Assembly (NCBI GenBank): GCA_002424865.1
Contig: DILC01000073.1
Coordinates: forward strand, 8,279 to 16,593
Origin: Rhodocyclaceae bacterium UBA5602
Lineage (GTDB): Bacteria > Pseudomonadota > Gammaproteobacteria > Burkholderiales > Rhodocyclaceae
Direction of reading: 5' to 3'
Length of the DNA: 8,315 nucleotides
Part shown: positions 5,565 to 8,315 of the stretch, piece by piece
Position numbering within the stretch: the first letter of the stretch is position 1
Layout of the letters: every line of letters starts with the position of its first letter
Notes under the pieces: generated by a model
Seen by the model: the letters and a program-made list of their open reading frames with translations, nothing else
Told to the model about the DNA's origin: nothing
Databases searched by the model: none
Made by a program: the position numbers and the translations under genes

Positions 5565-8068
5565 CAGCCGAAAACTTGCTTGATAAAACCGCCACCTGTT
5601 ATCACTGTGGCTTGAGTATCCCTGACGGGGCGCATTTCTCGGTCGAGATCAATGGCACGTCCCATGCGCTTTGCTGCATGGGGTGTCAGGCGGTGGCGCA
5701 AGCGATTGTGGATCATGGCCTGACCGAATACTACCGGCATCGCGATGCCTTGCCGGAAAGCCCGCGTGAGGCGCTCCCCGTGGCGCTGGATGAGCTTGGC
5801 TTGTTTGATCATCCAAAAATACAGGCCAGTTTTGTGCGCGCGCTGGGCGAGCATGAACGCGAAGCGGCGCTGATTTTAGAGGGGATCACTTGTGCTGCCT
5901 GCGTTTGGCTGAATGAGGCGCACTTGCGCCGTCAGCCCGGCGTGTTGGCGGTGGACATCAATTACGCCACGCGGCGGGCGCAGGTGCGCTGGGATGCGCG
6001 GGTGACCAAGCTCTCCAGATTGCTCGAAGCCATTGCCGCGATCGGTTATCGTGCGCATCCCTATGACGCGGCACGCGCCGAAAATATCGCCCAGCAGGAG
6101 CGCAAGGGCGCGCTGTGGCGCCTGTTTGTGGCGGGCTTTGGCATGATGCAGGTGATGATGTATGCCTTTCCGGTGTATATCGCGCAAACCGCCAGCGGCA
6201 GCGATATGTCCGCCGATATTGAACAGTTGATGCGCTGGGCGAGTTTGATCCTGACTTTGCCCGTGGTGCTTTATTCTGCCGCGCCTTTTTTCCTCAACGC
6301 CTGGCGCGATTTGCGCCTGTGGCGGCTGGGCATGGATGTGCCGGTTGCCATCGGGGTGGGCAGCGCCTTTCTGGCGAGCTTATGGGCAACCCTCTCTGGC
6401 CAGGGCGAAGTGTATTTTGATTCGGTTACCATGTTTGTGTTCTTTTTGCTGACCGGGCGTTATTTTGAAATGATGGCGCGGCAAAAGGCAGTACGTAGCG
6501 TGGAGTCGCTCTCGCGTGCGCTGCCTGCCTTGGCCAGCCGGTTTTTAGCCTGGCCGGGTCGGGCAGTGGCGCAGGTGGCGGCCGTTGAGCTCGCGGTGGG
6601 GGATGTCATACAAATCAAGCCGGGGGAGAGCGTGCCCGCCGATGGGGTGGTGATAGACGGCGCAAGTGCGGCGGACGAAGCCTTGCTGACGGGCGAGAGT
6701 CGGCCGGTGGCGAAAGCCGTGGGGGATGTTTTGATTGGCGGTAGCGTGAATGTGACGAGTCCCCTGGTGATGCGCGTCACGCAGGTGGGTGAGGCCACGC
6801 GCCTGGCCACGATCACGCGTTTGATGACGCGGGCGGCGACGGAAAAGCCGCGTGTGGTGCAGTTGGCTGACCGTATTGCCGGCCGTTTTGTGAGCGCTGT
6901 GCTTGTGCTGGCGGTAGTGGCAGCGCTGGTCTGGTGGCAGATTCAAGCGGGGCAAGCCTTGTGGGTGTTTGTCGCGGTTTTGGTGGTGAGCTGCCCCTGC
7001 GCCTTGTCGCTGGCCACACCCGTTGCCTTGATGGTGGCCACGGGCGCCTTGGCTACGCGCGGCCTGCTGGTTACGCGCGGCCATGCGATCGAGGCACTCG
7101 CACAAGCCCGGCATATTGTTTTTGACAAAACGGGCACGCTCACGCTCGGGCATTTGGCCTTGGTGGAAACACAAGCCTTTCAGGGTAGCCCGGCGCAGGC
7201 GATTGCCCTGGCGGCGGCGCTGGAGCAAGGTTCCGAGCATCCGGTCGCGCATGCCTTGCAGCGGGCGGCCAAGTCAGTTTTGCTGTCCGGGCCAGGGGCA
7301 GATTCAGCTGAAATCACGCCAGCCGTGAATGTGCGTGCCGTCACCGGTCAAGGTGTATCGGGTCTTATTGCTGGACGCGAGTGGCGCTTGGGGCGGCCGG
7401 ATTTTGTAGCGGCTTTGCATCAACGCCCGGTGCCTGATGCGGTGGGCAAAAAAGTCGGCTTTGGCGAGACGGCGATAGCGCTCGGTTCTGATCAGGGTTG
7501 GGCGGCTTTTTTCTATTTCAGTGACACCGTGCGCCCGGAAGCCTTGGCGGCCATGGCGGCCTTGCGCGATGCGGGTGTGGCCTTGTCGATTTTTAGTGGT
7601 GACACGCCAGCTGCCGTTCAGCATGTGGGCCAATTATTGGGCATTGAGGATGCGCGGGGCGGCATGACGCCTGAGGACAAGCATGCGGCGCTCGCCGCGC
7701 TGCAAGCGCATGGCGCGGTGGTGGCCATGGTGGGCGATGGCGTGAATGATGCGCCGGTGCTGGCGCGGGCGCAGGTGTCGATTGCCATGGGCGGCGGGGC
7801 GGATCTGGCGCGCGCACAAGCGGATATCGTGTTGCTGGGCAATCAGTTGTCAGCGCTGGCCAGTGGCCTGCAGTTGGCGAAAACAACCCTGCGCATCGTG
7901 CGGCAAAATCTGGCTTGGTCTTTTGCTTACAACTTGACTGCCATTCCGTTGGCGATGCTGGGCTGGGTTACGCCCTGGATGGCGGGGATAGGCATGTCGG
8001 CCAGCTCGCTCTTTGTGGTGCTCAATGCCTTGCGGTTAAATCAGGGAAAATACTTTAATAGCAAATGA
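5543..8068 (+). CDS. ccoI: Copper-translocating P1B-type ATPase for cbb3 oxidase assembly (CcoI/FixI)
   Basis: ATP-driven copper exporter of the inner membrane that supplies copper for cbb3-type cytochrome c oxidase. Domains from GTG 5543 (841 aa): an N-terminal Cys-rich metal-binding domain with CYHC (19-22) and CCMGC (44-48), typical of the CcoI/FixI branch; an HMA domain with GITCAAC (114-120); four membrane helices (about 190-308); actuator loop with TGES (383-386); helices 5 and 6 (446-500) with the copper-path CPC (484-486); phosphorylation site DKTGT with D528; nucleotide-binding SEHP (564-567); hinge GDGVNDAP (731-738); and helices 7 and 8 with YNLTAIPLA (796-804) and MSASS (818-822), the latter matching P1B-1 copper-binding residues. 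All key residues are present. The start may be GTG 5543 or GTG 5555, a four-residue difference. The Cys-rich N-terminus and ccoS 32 bases downstream separate it from CopA-type detoxification ATPases. Confidence 0.95.
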   Translation: MNNPVNNPAENLLDKTATCYHCGLSIPDGAHFSVEINGTSHALCCMGCQAVAQAIVDHGLTEYYRHRDALPESPREALPVALDELGLFDHPKIQASFVRALGEHEREAALILEGITCAACVWLNEAHLRRQPGVLAVDINYATRRAQVRWDARVTKLSRLLEAIAAIGYRAHPYDAARAENIAQQERKGALWRLFVAGFGMMQVMMYAFPVYIAQTASGSDMSADIEQLMRWASLILTLPVVLYSAAPFFLNAWRDLRLWRLGMDVPVAIGVGSAFLASLWATLSGQGEVYFDSVTMFVFFLLTGRYFEMMARQKAVRSVESLSRALPALASRFLAWPGRAVAQVAAVELAVGDVIQIKPGESVPADGVVIDGASAADEALLTGESRPVAKAVGDVLIGGSVNVTSPLVMRVTQVGEATRLATITRLMTRAATEKPRVVQLADRIAGRFVSAVLVLAVVAALVWWQIQAGQALWVFVAVLVVSCPCALSLATPVALMVATGALATRGLLVTRGHAIEALAQARHIVFDKTGTLTLGHLALVETQAFQGSPAQAIALAAALEQGSEHPVAHALQRAAKSVLLSGPGADSAEITPAVNVRAVTGQGVSGLIAGREWRLGRPDFVAALHQRPVPDAVGKKVGFGETAIALGSDQGWAAFFYFSDTVRPEALAAMAALRDAGVALSIFSGDTPAAVQHVGQLLGIEDARGGMTPEDKHAALAALQAHGAVVAMVGDGVNDAPVLARAQVSIAMGGGADLARAQADIVLLGNQLSALASGLQLAKTTLRIVRQNLAWSFAYNLTAIPLAMLGWVTPWMAGIGMSASSLFVVLNALRLNQGKYFNSK

Positions 8069-8100
8069 TATGTTAATGAAATTAAATAAGAAAGTTATTC

Positions 8101-8315
8101 ATGGACAGCCTCTATCTTTTAATTCCGATCTCTTTGCTGATCGTGTTTTGCATTGGCCTGATTTTCTGGTGGTCATTAAAAAACGGTCAATTTGATGATC
8201 TGGAAGGGCCGGGTTATCGGGTGTTAATGGATGACGATGATGTTTTGCCGAAAACCGATTTGCCGCCAAAAAGCGACGTGTCCGACGTGTCCCGTGTGGA
8301 TGGGCAAAGAAAGCC
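8101..8315 (+). CDS. ccoS: Cytochrome oxidase maturation protein CcoS, cut off by the window end
   Basis: Small inner-membrane protein needed to assemble active cbb3 oxidase; loss in Rhodobacter leaves the enzyme without its cofactors. The frame from ATG 8101 is open for 71 codons to the window edge with no stop. One membrane helix (about residues 4-25, ending IFWW) is followed by the family hallmark NGQFDDLEGPGYRVLMDD (28-45), then an acidic, Pro/Ser-rich tail. The C-terminus is missing, but family members are often only 50-80 residues, so most of it is probably here. A nine-base direct repeat GACGTGTCC (8275-8283 and 8284-8292) encodes the SDVSDVS tail. The 32-base gap after ccoI is AT-rich; only a weak purine stretch precedes the ATG. 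Co-transcription with ccoI is likely. Confidence 0.93.
   Translation, partial: MDSLYLLIPISLLIVFCIGLIFWWSLKNGQFDDLEGPGYRVLMDDDDVLPKTDLPPKSDVSDVSRVDGQRK

Overview
The window reads as ordinary chromosomal DNA of a fairly GC-rich Gram-negative proteobacterium. A betaproteobacterium is the best guess. This rests on the protein families seen (Glk of the E. coli type, Uup, a YhbQ-like GIY-YIG protein, CcoI and CcoS), on a CCA-encoding tRNA-Arg(CCU), and on ccoI-ccoS lying where I would expect them just ahead of cbb3 oxidase genes. The genus cannot be fixed from the sequence alone.

Layout. On the minus strand at the left edge is glk, a glucokinase whose C-terminus is cut off by the window start. An ATGA overlap joins its start to a short upstream ORF of doubtful reality. 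About 330 bases without a confident gene follow; they hold two small tandem duplications. Next comes a minus-strand tRNA-Arg(CCU). A 120-base divergent region separates the tRNA from a plus-strand run: uup (ABC-F ATPase), an acidic 147-residue protein I do not recognise, a GIY-YIG domain protein, and a sodium- or proton-coupled dicarboxylate/amino-acid symporter of the SLC1/DAACS family. After a 138-base gap come ccoI, a copper-exporting P1B ATPase for cytochrome oxidase assembly, and the start of ccoS, which runs off the right edge.

How the genes fit together. Gaps in the uup-to-symporter run are 47, 30 and 0 bases, so a shared transcript is possible, though the functions (ribosome-associated ATPase, unknown, nuclease-like, transporter) do not form an obvious pathway. 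ccoI and ccoS form a clear functional unit: CcoI moves copper across the inner membrane for the binuclear centre of cbb3-type cytochrome c oxidase, and CcoS is a small membrane protein needed to insert cofactors. The structural genes ccoNOQP would be expected just beyond the right edge. The cell is therefore probably capable of respiration at low oxygen, and it phosphorylates glucose.

I found no CRISPR array, insertion sequence, prophage or defence cassette. The most unusual points are the unrecognised strongly acidic protein, two A8 tracts in slippery contexts in the C-terminal part of uup, and the overlapping ORF ahead of glk.
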